A stretch of 31,398 nucleotides of DNA from Lingula anatina. Lineage: Eukaryota; Brachiopoda; Lingulata; Lingulida; Lingulidae. Numbering within the stretch: position 1 is the first letter of the stretch; the number at the start of each line of letters is the position of its first letter. Both the position numbers and the translations under genes were made by a program. This document shows positions 20,989-31,398 of this stretch, piece by piece. The notes under the pieces were generated by a model. That model made no database searches. It was not told where the DNA came from and saw nothing but the letters and a program-made list of their open reading frames with translations. Where the stretch lies: assembly GCF_001039355.2 (NCBI RefSeq), contig NW_019775967.1:44484-75881 (forward strand), given 5' to 3'.

Positions 20989-23383
20989 GTAAGTAAATTT
21001 CATTTTAAAAGCGATCTGGGTATCACAGCGGTGCCATCGTGGCCGCTTTATGTGGGCCAGTCCGCGACTTAGGTGGTGGCCCTTAATATCGGTCTGCGGA
21101 TTTTACTCTTCTAAAATTGGTATTTTGTTGTGTCATTTTCTAAAATAACATTCGGACAGTTGACTTTCCATACTGACAACACCTATCCTTCTTAACAACT
21201 GGCCAGACGCCACTGGGGACGTTAGAAACCAACAGCCCCTAGTCGCCGCCATGTTCCAGCACGGTCCATGGCAGCTCATTCATAAATTTGTTATCAATGA
21301 ATGTGGGGACTGAATGATACGGCGCTGGAAGTAGTTAGTGGACGCAGCGCTCATTCAGTCGCCTATCATAAGATTAATTTGCCGGAGGATTGCAATTCAC
21401 AGATAGACACTTGTTATTGGCAGAGATACCATATTTAAATGAGTAGTACATAGTTTGTTACATATATATTTTTTATTTATGCCTGACCCTGCTCCTGTAA
21501 TTCACGATGTTTCCCAGTAATCATGATACTGGCAATATTGATTTCTGGTGTTGATTTAATTGCTGTGGTAATTACCAGTGCTAGAAGTTATATTGATGTC
21601 ATTTGATTTCCACTGATAATCTGTGAGTTAGGTGTGATCTAATAAGTTCATGTAACATCAGTAATGGCCACGGCACAGGTTGACTTGATAGTTGCTACAT
21701 ATGCAATTTACTAAATGGTGGCAGCATATCTAATGAACGGTATGTGTAAAGACCATGCATTAATTGATGCAGTGGATAATTTTATAGAGGATTTTTGCAT
21801 TCTGGGATTTATTTATTTATTTTTTATTTTTTATTTTTTTTTTTTTTGGGGGGGAGGGGGTCCATTTATTTATATGCTTATTTAGAAATCAATTTTGGTG
21901 TGATTTTGCTAAACGAGTTTTAATAGAAAATAATTAACAATGATTACTAAATGACATAAGATAAAGAAAAGCCTGCCCAGTTGATGACATTGGTATGCCC
22001 TTTTAATAATCATCTGTCTACTTCTTAATACCCACCCTCCCAAAAATAATAAAAAACAGTAAAAATAAGTATGATTCTAAAGGTAAATGTGTCATATTAC
22101 CCAAAACTAAATAGGCAGTGGCTCTGATAACCATATTGAATTTTATTTTTTATTTTTCCCAAAGATATAACTTGTTTGCATATTAATTTACATTAATGAT
22201 GTATTAATATCACTTTTGATTTCAGTTGTGTATACAGTTGTCACATGTATTACCTTCACCATCTTTCTTTATCATTTTAAAAACATTATTGATTTAATAT
22301 TGACTTTGTGAGAACTTTTAAAGTAGTACAATAAGTTCAGTTTGTCCACACAAATTATTGCGATGCAGAGGTCAAAGCCCACTTGTAATTTTTAAGGTTT
22401 TCTGAGACTCTTATATACAAGTATTCAGTGTGGAATATTCCTGAAAGCTGTCACCACAGATGTCTGTGTTAGGTTATCAGTATTCTTGTATAATAGAGTT
22501 ACACATTCATCCACTTGTAGAACTCTGCAGATTTCAAGACATTTTATATTATACTTTATACTAGTATGCTTAGGATGACAGGTCTACAGTATGTACTCAG
22601 TAAAAAGAAATTGAAATCACTCTTGAATAATAGCAAGTTATAATTAGTTCTGTTTTAAAGATATATTAACTGTGTAGGAGTCTGACATTGTCACACGTTT
22701 ATCCTTCTCCATCTTCTTTCTATATCATTTTTAAAACTACTCGACATTGGAATGAATTTGCAAAAATGTCACTGAAATTGTCTGAGATTTTTTTATTTAC
22801 ATAGTATACAGGCACTATACTTGCAGCAAAGTTGAATTGTTTATTAAGGAAACCTGTCACAGGGAATGTTTTGTGGCAGTAGGGATAAATCTGACTATTT
22901 TGGGCTTGTTTTGTGTGTTTTTTCATAAATGATGGGAATTTTTTGTTAAGGTTGCCACCTAGTTATTTCAAAATTGGGAAAAGGCAGATCTTGTGGTTTA
23001 TTAATTTGCCCTTTATGTCTTTTATTTTAAGAAAAACAATTAAAAAGTGTATCATATTTTTAGTAGAATATGCAGTTTTTTATCAAGAAATATACATATA
23101 ATATCAGAAATATTTTACCAAATAATAATAATAATAATGCATTCTTGATAATATGGTCAGAGAATATTTATATAATTAACATCAGGTATCAATGAGTACA
23201 TCATTTATTATGAAATAGTTTATACTATAAAAAATTATTTTACAAAGTTTAAGAGGAGGGTGAATTATAAAAATCATAACTTGATTTACCAAAATATTAA
23301 TTTAAAATCCTCTCATTATTAAAAAATATATATATATTAATGTATTTCAAAATATAATTTTAATCACAGTGCCTTTTTGCAAG
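20989..23383 (+). other. Putative first intron / non-coding, 2.4 kb
   Basis: It begins with CpG-containing sequence, including a hairpin (GACTGAATGA...GCGCTG against CAGCGCTCATTCAGTC, 21308-21360) and a GCCGCCATG at 21245-21253 whose frame stops after 20 codons. An old repeat pair (about 22200-22330 and 22660-22790) follows, with TTGTCACA and ACCTTCACCATCTTTCTTTA versus TCCTTCTCCATCTTCTTTCT. Nothing else is recognised. Confidence 0.4.
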
Positions 23384-23497
23384 CAATCTCAATCCAAACA
23401 TAGAAAGATATCAGATCAACTCCAAGAGCTATCCCTTGACAAGGCCGACACCTAAATTACATAAGGCCCTGAACAAGGATGATCCATGGTCTGCCAG
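23384..23497 (+). CDS. Candidate exon 2 of the unrecognised gene
   Basis: The acceptor GCCTTTTTGCAAG precedes an open frame reading NLNPNIERYQ, SKSYPLTRPTPKLHKAL and NKDDPWSA, which has a protein-like composition (Pro, Lys, Trp, Tyr) unlike surrounding AT-rich frames. The phase fits the 20960 exon. The proposed donor AG|GTCCCA is weak, and the frame would otherwise stop at TAG four codons later. An alternative acceptor (CACAG, 23366-23370) would give other frames. I do not recognise a family. Confidence 0.4.
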
Positions 23498-23593
23498 GTC
23501 CCAGTAGAGACAGGAAGTGGAGGCCTGGGGGCCCAGATAAAGTGCTTGATTAGAAATGAGTATCTAGATAAGGTACATACTTCTTTCCTACAG

Positions 23594-23647
23594 GAAGTGT
23601 GTCAAACACTCCCCATCCATGTTCATGGCATCATTTGATTGGTTCAG
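23594..23647 (+). CDS. Candidate exon 3 of the unrecognised gene
   Basis: The acceptor TTCTTTCCTACAG is good. The phase-matched frame reads KCVKHSPSMFMASFDWF, then a weak donor AG|GTCCAA. If that donor is not used, the frame continues through SNTVDEWREEIVDVP to a TAA at 23694-23696, which would be an alternative C terminus. The +1 shifted frame is also open, so the reading frame is uncertain. Confidence 0.3.
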
Positions 23648-23810
23648 GTCCAACACTGTGGATGAATGGAGGGAAGAAATTGTTGACGTGCCATAATCCA
23701 TGTTTTCTTGTTGTAGTATTTTATAGAGATCAGAACCATGGATAAGACTGAGGGATGGTCACTTTATGGCCATGCATGAGTGTAAATGTTGGTATATACC
23801 TTCCATATAG

Positions 23811-23890
23811 ACTGGACAAGGAAATGGGCTGGAATACTTGGAGTGGACCACTGGCATTTAGATTTGATGCAAGGCCACAAATAAAGAGTG
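23811..23890 (+). CDS. Candidate exon 4, Trp-rich
   Basis: Between CTTCCATATAG and a consensus donor G|GTGAGC lies a frame reading LDKEMGWNTWSGPLAFRFDA then RPQIKS. The phase fits exon 3's AG|GT donor. The density of Trp, Gly, Pro and Phe over 26 codons looks coding. I do not recognise the family, though small ciliary microtubule-associated proteins have similar W-x-x-P-rich composition (a speculative comparison). Confidence 0.35.
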
Positions 23891-25894
23891 GTGAGCATCT
23901 TAAGTTATGACCAGTCCAAAGATTTATGATTTTATAGACATGTAGTCAATGTCGATGTCAAAGACATGTTTCTGTAGCTGTGCTTTGAAAACATAGGGAT
24001 AACTAATTCACGATAACTAATTCACGTTCCAATGTTGGATTGTTGATATTTCATTAAGATTAGAAATTAGCCACCCTAATCTATTGACCAGAGCCGAGTG
24101 CTCCCCCAGTGTGGGCAGCTTACACTGTGTTTATTAGGGAGATAATAAGTAGTGTTTTTGTAAATAAATTACCTGACAGGGATGGTGAAAATTGGTAATT
24201 TAAAACTTACCATTCATGAGGATATACTGGAGTAGATGACACCTGTTGTGAATTAAGTTGGGAAATTCATTAACAGTAGTTACCAAGCTACTTGTTGCCA
24301 TATCTGTAAAAAAGTTTTATTCCTTGATAACTGAACCTTTCAATCAGATGTAAGAAAAAATTAATATATTTATAGTTAAATCTTTTTTATTATCATTATA
24401 TAATTCCTTAAACTTCCACAAGTTTGATTTATTCATTCATGGTTTTCAGTCAAAAATCTACAGTATTTTGTCACATTGCAATTAATTCTAGTGAGAAAAA
24501 TATTGTTGTCTTCTTGCACATATATCTTCTTAAATTTTAATTTGTTTAGGGTAAGCTTAAATGTCAGACTAATATTCTCAGTCTGACTTTTTCAGAAACT
24601 CCACCCTCTGAAAAAACTGTTTGATAATCATTTTGCAAATGGCTGCCAGGCTGTAGCTGTAAAGTGACCCTGATTTTTTTTAAAAAAAGAAGAGAAGAAT
24701 TTTGTTCTGCTGCAATGTAGGTGAAGACAGGAAATTGAGGCTGACCTCGAGAGCAGAGTAAAGTCTGAAAATGGAAAATTTACTGAAATAATCAGAAATC
24801 GCCACTTGATGTGGTAATTTCTGTCGGCAATCAGTTATTAGTGGCTGATCAGCTCTCTGTATTGTATGCATTTAGAACGCTGTGGAGTGGGTACTTAGGA
24901 TCACCATCTTGATCTCACTGATAAGAAACGACAGTCATTTTACAAGTATTGCCCATAGAATGGCTGAAAGGGGAAAAATCGAGGAAGAACAGAAGCAATG
25001 AGATACTGTCATGAATAATTTTTTCGTATCTCTTATAAAATGAAAAATAGCTGGTTCCAGTTTAATGTGATGATTTGATAATTAGTACAGATTATGTCAG
25101 AGTCTTCATTATATTTCATCAGCTATATGAGTTTGGGTCTTTGAAGTTGAAGGTGGTCTGTTAAATACTTTCTTTTGTAAACTTAATGTTAAGAGGAAAG
25201 ATTTGATTTGTTATATAACATGGGAATGCTCAGAATAGTTATTTGAAAAATGTTAGAAAGTATCAAAATCGTAAAAGATGAATGGAAGAATGTTAGCTTT
25301 CAGTAGAAATTATGCTATTTAGTATATGCCAGGCTGCTCATCTATGCTGGGAATATAGTCTGGATACTTGGATGTGTCAAAGTTACTGCTTTTGTCAATT
25401 AAAAAAAAGACTTATATATGTCAATTTAAAACATTAAAACTACTTAAGTTAGGAAAGAAAAATGTTTATTAGCAAGATCATGGTCCAAAGCCTGCAATGG
25501 AGAGTTTGGTTAACCAAACTACAAGGTTATTACAATTGACAGTTATAAAAAGATCTAGGAAACAATTGGCCATCTTGGCATTGGAAATTAAATAGAGTAC
25601 TTCAGTAATGAATTTATACACTTTTATTTTTGTTTTGAAGGTTTCTAAGAAATGTTGAAACAAGCAGAGACACAATAATTTATGTTCTTTTTTTCTCTGA
25701 TGATATGATATGATAGGATGTCTGCTGCCTTCACTCCAATATAGCAAGCACTTACCACCCACGCAATGTATTGCACAGTAGTCCAGGTTGGATACAGAGT
25801 TGAATGGTGTCACATGGAGTCAGGGGGCAAAAGAACCACTCACCGTCATAGCAGTGACAGTCCTACTGTCAAGGATTGTCTTTTTTATATAATA

Positions 25895-25947
25895 TTTTCG
25901 TAATTAATTAATTAATTTATTTATTTATTTATTTATTTATTTATTTT
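25895..25947. repeat. (ATTA)n/(ATTT)n microsatellite
   Basis: AATTAATTAATTAATT passes into about eight ATTT units. Confidence 0.95.
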
Positions 25948-26526
25948 TGTAGCATTAATTTTAGACACTATACAGTATAGTTGCACAAGTCCAGAATTTG
26001 CCCAATCTTCTCTTACTCCCTGATTCAATCATATATCATATATATCATAGATATATTCTTATTTATTTGTTGTTCTTAATGAGCACAATATGCCCTGTTG
26101 CTCTTAACAATTATTTCCTCGTACTGTCTGTCCATCTGTTCATTCAACTTTATGTATGATCATGAGCAGCAATGTCTTAACAAATTCTCTGCTCGGATTT
26201 GAGAAAGATAAAAGCAGTAGTGAACTGTGTAGAAATGGTCTGATGAACTTTGAACATATAAATGGTCTGATGTTTAAATGTGCTATTCCTTGTTCACAAA
26301 TTATTGAACAAGCCTGGACAAACTATTATCTGAAATTAGGGATAGGTTATTGTTACCCCTGTGACAGAACCCCCCCCTGCAAAAATAAATGAAAAGATGC
26401 CCAGACAGTTTCATAAAGCCCCCAAAGTGGATTGACCATGTCCACAATATCATAAAATGGGACCCCATTTTGCTACTCTATTTTATATCAGACAAGATGG
26501 CAGTCATTTCTTAAGACACTGAGATT

Positions 26527-26770
26527 GGGTTCCCATGCTTAGATCGATCCATCTGGATCGGTCTAACTCCCTGGGGGGTCTCACTATGTTGCTATCAACT
26601 TAATCGGCTTAATTGTCTGTCACACCTACCGAATCAGCTAGGGTAAAGATAATTACCCCCTTACAGCTTTACTAGGTGTGATAGACATTTAAGCTGGTTA
26701 AGTTGATAGCAATTTAGTTAGACTCCCCAGGGAAATAAAATGATCCAAATATCTGTGGGAATGGTCCCTG
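26527..26770. mobile_element. Palindromic MITE-like element, same family as downstream of GLRX5, inverted
   Basis: A long inverted repeat with ~75-bp arms: TCCCTGGGGGGTCT, TTGCTATCAACTTAATCGGC and TTAATTGTCTGTCACACCTA against the reverse complement of TAGGTGTGATAGACATTTAA, GCTGGTTAAGTTGATAGCAA and AGACTCCCCAGGGA. Its outer ends (GGGTTCCCATGCTTAGATCG on the left, GGGAATGGTCCC on the right) match the ends of the element at 12366-12593 in opposite orientation. No transposase is present. Confidence 0.8.
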
Positions 26771-27421
26771 AAACTCTGGGTGAACCCGTCATTAACCTGA
26801 TATTAAAAATAATCCAGTCTCTTCCTTTCCCAGTACAAATTAATGAACAGCCCAATATGTCTGCATGCAGAGACTATTACGGACTCAGTTTTATGACCCT
26901 GATGACTGCTGCAATTGCTATTAATTCGACTTCTGTTCTGCCACATGTCTTGCATGAAGTTTTTACCTGTGGAAATTTGACCTCTGAGTCTCTCCACTCC
27001 CACTCAGTTCACTCCAGTAACTAATTACATTTGCAACAGCTCTGATTTTAATGAGAGCCACAACCCAAGAATAAGTCAGACTAGCTGCTGTAATTAGCCT
27101 CCTATAACTAATAACTGTTCTTAGTCTCTTAAAAGTCATTGAAATAAAAGCCCAAGTGTGGTGATCTGGTTTGGATTTTTTAAACTGGGTATCAAGTCAT
27201 AGTTGTTAATAAAAAAAAAACCAATAAAACAAGGATTTGATCATAAATTTGTGATAATGATTTTGCTAAATACCCCCCTTCCAAAAATAATGCATTTTTT
27301 AAAATTTCCATAGCTTCTTTTCAATTCTCTTAAGAATTACACAATGCACATAAATGTGGACTTTCTGATTTGTTGTATTTTAAATTCCTAAAGTCAATTC
27401 ATAAATTAACCTGTATTTTAG

Positions 27422-27525
27422 AGGGGTTTCAGTTCAGCTTGAAGGCCAACAAGCCGTCCTTAACAATCCCATCCTGTTCTAGTCTAAATTCTTATCCACT
27501 TCAGTGGGAGGAGGGTTCATTTTGA
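27422..27525 (+). CDS. Very tentative last exon of the unrecognised gene
   Basis: After CCTGTATTTTAG a phase-compatible frame reads GFQFSLKANKPSLTIPSC and on to WEEGSF, then TGA at 27523-27525. It is open for 34 codons in AT-rich surroundings and would complete a protein of about 125 residues. Phase matching was one of three possibilities, so this is weak evidence. Confidence 0.18.
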
Positions 27526-30500
27526 AATTTAAAAGAATTTTTGATTACACAACATATACTATTCAGTCTTTCATGAGGTATTTTATTTTCAGTTTTTTTT
27601 ATTTATATCATTTATTTATTATTGAAAAAACAACACTCCTCCAATAGTACTTATTTCTAAAAAAAAAAGCTAAGAATTGTAATCACTGTTAATCATAAGT
27701 GACACCCAGAAGACCATATGTTGCAATAGCCCATATTTGTTTTGCAATTAATAAAGATCTTCAAAATGCATTCCCAAATCCTCCCAAAGCAGCCTATGTG
27801 GGCCAAGTAGTTTCCTGGCATCCCTAATGAAGTGGAGGGGAATGTAGGTCTTCCCCCAAGTGAATAGAGAAGAAGGCTGAGAGCAGCCGACCACACCACA
27901 GAAGCCTTTCAGTGGATAATTGAAAAAGTTTTCTTTGGCATATGTATGACATAAGCACTTTCATATTTTATTATCGTGGAGGAAGATACGAGAGCCAGTG
28001 CACTGTGTTGTATTCTATATCTATATTTAATATCTTGTTGTCCACATGGATGGGGCATGGGTGTGGAATGTGATGGTGACAGGGCAAGTTGAGCCGTGTT
28101 CACAACTGGACTGACTTAAGACTTTAAAAAGCCTGTTGACATCAACAGACAATAGGTGGCAAATTATTCTATTTTAGATTCTGAAACCCCTTGGTTTCCC
28201 TACCTTGACTTGTTGTATGGTGGAATCATAAGGAGGAAAGTTTAGCTTTACTGCCTGTGCTGGAGTTAGCAGGTTACGTCAGAGAAAGGGCAACCCATCT
28301 TTTATGTAACCACACCTGAAACTTTAAACTTGTCTACTTAAATCTTCTTTGTGACAATGTGTGCGTGTGATAAAAAAACAGTCAAGGAAATGCCTACATA
28401 GAGCACTGAAACATTTTGTCTCCAAGTTCCGCAAGTGCATTCATGAATCGGCAACATGTGGCTGGGCCAATTATCCCTCAGTGTGAGAAATACCTGGCGA
28501 CAGTTGGCCGACAAGGAAGGAATATCACATTGTAGAATAGTACTAAAAAATAGTCAGCAGATTGAAAAAAAAAATGAAGGAAGGAGGGGTGGAGGAAAAA
28601 CAGCTGCAGATGTGGAGTCTATGATTCAATATTTCTTAGGTTCATTTTATAAATAGAAGAATTCTAGTGGATCTCCTCTGGAGTTTTTGTGGAGGGGCTA
28701 GTGTGTGTTGGTGAGGTGTCTCAGCTGTGTGGTGTGTACACTGTGATGGTTAACTACACCTACCAGAATATGGAGCACTGGTTGGTTCTTTAGAGCTGAG
28801 ATTCTGCTGCTGTAGTCTGATGAGGAATTTTACCTCTAAAAAAGCTGATGGAATAAGATAAAAAACGTGAAGGTATGAAGAAGGTGGACAGTTTGGATAA
28901 TAGTGTAAGAGTAAAGGTGGCAGTGCAGAGCTTGGGATCAGAGGAAAACTTGTGAAAGAAAACATGTCCCACCTACAGGAGGTAGAGAAAAGATCTGATA
29001 GGTAAGATGAAATGGTACAGTGTGAAAATTTCAGAATGTATGAACAAGGAAAATAATTTCACCAAATCTATTGAATATCAGCAAAAAAGATATTTGAAGA
29101 TAATGAAAAATATGTAAGCAAAAAATTGTATGGTCCACCCAAGCCTAGTTTTTAATATTCTGATGATTTACTGCATCAGTCTGAATGACACTGAATCTGT
29201 GGTCAATTTTTTTTTTTTTAAGATTTTAATAAAGAAGCTTTTGTCTTAGCATTTTATTTGGAAAATCACAAGTTTTCATCTTGACATCTAATCAGTTTTT
29301 TAGCATTCAGAAAAGGACTAATACTGCTACATTGGATAATGTTGCATCAGAATTACTTTAAAAATTCCCCTTAAATAAAAAGTGCACTTGTTACATTCTT
29401 TATTATTTAAAGTCTTCCCCCATTTAAACCCTGTTATTAGTGGTTGAAAGAGGCACAGTTCTGACAGCACAAATAGCAAAAACCACCACAAAGCTTGTAA
29501 AAAAGAATCACACTGGTGATTTATAATTCTAGGTTTTTTCTAGTACACTAAGAAATTAAAATACTAACTAGAGTAAAAGAGGATAGCTCTGTTGAATTCC
29601 TATTTCCCCAAACCAGTCACTGAACCTCTGGTAGAAGGGTTAGTATCCACCTGTGTCTGTCGGTAGCATGTTAGCATGGCATGTCTGTATAATTTATCAA
29701 TTATGTATACAAATGATCTAATGATTTGTGTGGATAATTTTGGGTGTGGGCGGATGGTAAGTGGTAAGCATATGCATCCTGTTTTGATTGGGAAAAAACA
29801 TGACTTTGCCAAAATCTGCACATCGGACCTTTTATACTAGGTGAAGGGGAGGGGGGCGGGAGCAAGATTTTGATTTAACTTAAAAATCCTTAATTTTCAC
29901 TGATTTCATATATCCCTATCTGTATAGAAAGTAGACACACCCTGATGTAGATAATGTCTTTCATTAAGCAGAATCAATAGAGCCATTCGTGCCACTTGAC
30001 ATCATGTATAGCTGTAGTATTACTACTCCTGTCACCAGAGTTAGCTGAAGTCAGTTGATAACAGGAACATTTTGCTCTGTAACCAAGTTAACCATATTTG
30101 AATTACCCAGGTTTATCACTGAAATTCAACTAAAGCTCTCTGGAAGCTAACCACAATGGAACTCTTGACTTCCTTATTTTCAAAAGTGTCACTTATTTAG
30201 TGGATTTAAATTTCACTGACTTGTTACTGAACATGAATTTGAAAAAAAATATTTTGCAACTTTTCAGTATTCCCATGTGGTTTTCATGTTACTGTACACA
30301 TTACTGCATGCAATTTCTTTTTGAATTAAAGAAAAAAAGTAAGCATAAATCTACACTAGTTCTACAGTTTATAATGTCTCTTTGGATGCTGTTTCAACAT
30401 CATCAGTGGTTCTTAGGCAAACTTCTGGCAGCTGGGAGTCATGAAATCTGGTTGTACTGGTACTTTACACACCTCTGGTATTGACACAATACCTGGATCT

Positions 30501-31398
30501 GAATTAACAAGACAACTCAAAAAATTATTTGCAACATTTGATGAAATGTTCATTATTCCAGAGGGAAACCAGTTGTACAATTCCAACTGAATTGAGAGGG
30601 GGTGTCCTTCTAATATTTTATAAAGAGGGTTTTTTTATTATTATTATTTACATTTAACCTTGGAGGTCTGCAGTATGTCTTCATCTATAAAGAATAAGGG
30701 AAATTGAGATAGAAAAAACATAAGACACATCTGTATAATATTTAATACGGTACCAATATTCCTTACTGACACAAAATTGCTTCTAGTTCTCTTGTTAAGT
30801 GAATTTTTGATGCCCCAGTTGATACCGTACTGAAGATTTTCATGTTGACCTTTTGTCATTCAAACATGAGTGACTTTGATTTGAATTAAATGAATGAGAC
30901 ACATTTGCCAAGTTGAATGTGTTAATTGCATTATACATTTTACTTTATAGATTACAGTATCAATGTTATTTTCAATGTCAAGGTAATTGTAAGCAACATT
31001 TATTGTACTTTTTCATGAAAGAAACCAAATGGACATTTGTATACAAACTATTCTATTTCTGATTCTACATTGACTGCCAAGAAACAAAAAGTGGCTCTCA
31101 TTGTTTTAACTTGAAAAAAATTGAACTTTTTTACCTCCTCGTCTCATTTTTTATCTTTTTTATTTTTCAATGAAATAGTAGACAAGAGGGATTTTTAGTG
31201 AAAAATGAATCACTTAACCTGCAGAATAGGTCTTGCCATATTTATCTCCCATTGCCATTGTGTCACATTCTAGTATTCATTCAGTCCAGGCTAGAGGAAC
31301 ATAGTCAAAGTCACGTAACAATATCAGACATGAAACTGCAAAAGAGATTCCACAAGTTTACAAAGACGGGTCATATTTGTCGCCCTCTGGTGTTCACC
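27526..31398. other. AT-rich region without a supported gene
   Basis: Homopolymer-rich, non-coding-looking sequence. The longest open frame with unusual composition is at 28456-28656 (66 codons, mentioned under findings). The final bases contain a CTCF-like core on the minus strand (31381-31393). No RNA gene, element or array was recognised. Confidence 0.5.

Larger units (their letters stand above)
23891..27421. other. Long non-coding stretch, probable intron
   Basis: It contains a 14-bp tandem duplication (ATAACTAATTCACG, about 23999-24026), an 8-bp perfect hairpin (GTCAGACT/AGTCTGAC, 24563-24587), an (ATTT)n tract (about 25903-25946) and a palindromic element (26527-26770). No exon could be supported on either strand. 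Confidence 0.5.

Noticed and set aside
26740-27024. 94-codon plus-strand frame after the palindromic element
   Set aside because: It starts inside the element's terminal sequence, has no splice signals or recognisable motifs, and the opposite strand is equally open.
30200-30484. 94-codon plus-strand frame rich in Phe, Leu and Trp
   Set aside because: Its composition reflects T-rich DNA, and I see no initiation or splice context and no family resemblance.

Overview
This is animal nuclear DNA: AT-rich, with short exons bounded by GT-AG introns, microsatellites, palindromic MITE-like repeats and a tRNA-derived SINE. The frequent TACATGTA-type motifs and high haplotype divergence suggest a mollusc, probably a bivalve. 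That assignment is inference and was not tested against a database.

Left part (about 1-9604, minus strand): one 14-exon gene whose 3' end lies off the left edge. Every splice phase is consistent and the exons give 623 codons in the window. The protein starts with ankyrin repeats (about residues 56-200), then a low-complexity linker, then a glycoside hydrolase family 20 (GH20, beta-hexosaminidase) N-terminal domain and the start of the GH20 barrel. At the position where GH20 enzymes carry the catalytic H-x-G-G-D-E, this protein reads H-L-G-P-R-L, so it looks like an ankyrin-tethered GH20 pseudoenzyme. Its introns hold two partial exon duplications that create decoy 3' splice regions, a minisatellite of decoy acceptors, long degenerate tandem repeats, a MITE-like palindrome and a SINE dimer.

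Middle part (8937-19955): two consecutive copies of a roughly 5.5-kb unit. Each copy carries the head-to-head first exon of the ankyrin/GH20 gene (minus) and a complete two-exon glutaredoxin-5 gene (GLRX5, plus; CGFS monothiol glutaredoxin of mitochondrial iron-sulfur assembly). The copies differ only by synonymous changes in GLRX5 and by intronic SNPs, indels and microsatellite lengths. A single 'n' (14453) lies at the junction, and homology to copy 1 restarts at the base after it. The best reading is two haplotype contigs laid end to end, so the real locus probably has one GLRX5 and one ankyrin/GH20 gene sharing a 361-bp bidirectional promoter.

Right part (19956-31398): mostly intronic or intergenic. 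A CpG-containing stretch near 20.8-21.4 kb includes a good ATG plus a consensus splice donor (20960-20988). Four further candidate plus-strand exons with compatible phase (23384-23890 and 27422-27525) could form a small unrecognised protein of about 125 residues; this model is tentative. A second copy of the palindromic element found downstream of GLRX5 lies here in the opposite orientation (26527-26770). I see nothing else convincing in the last 4 kb.
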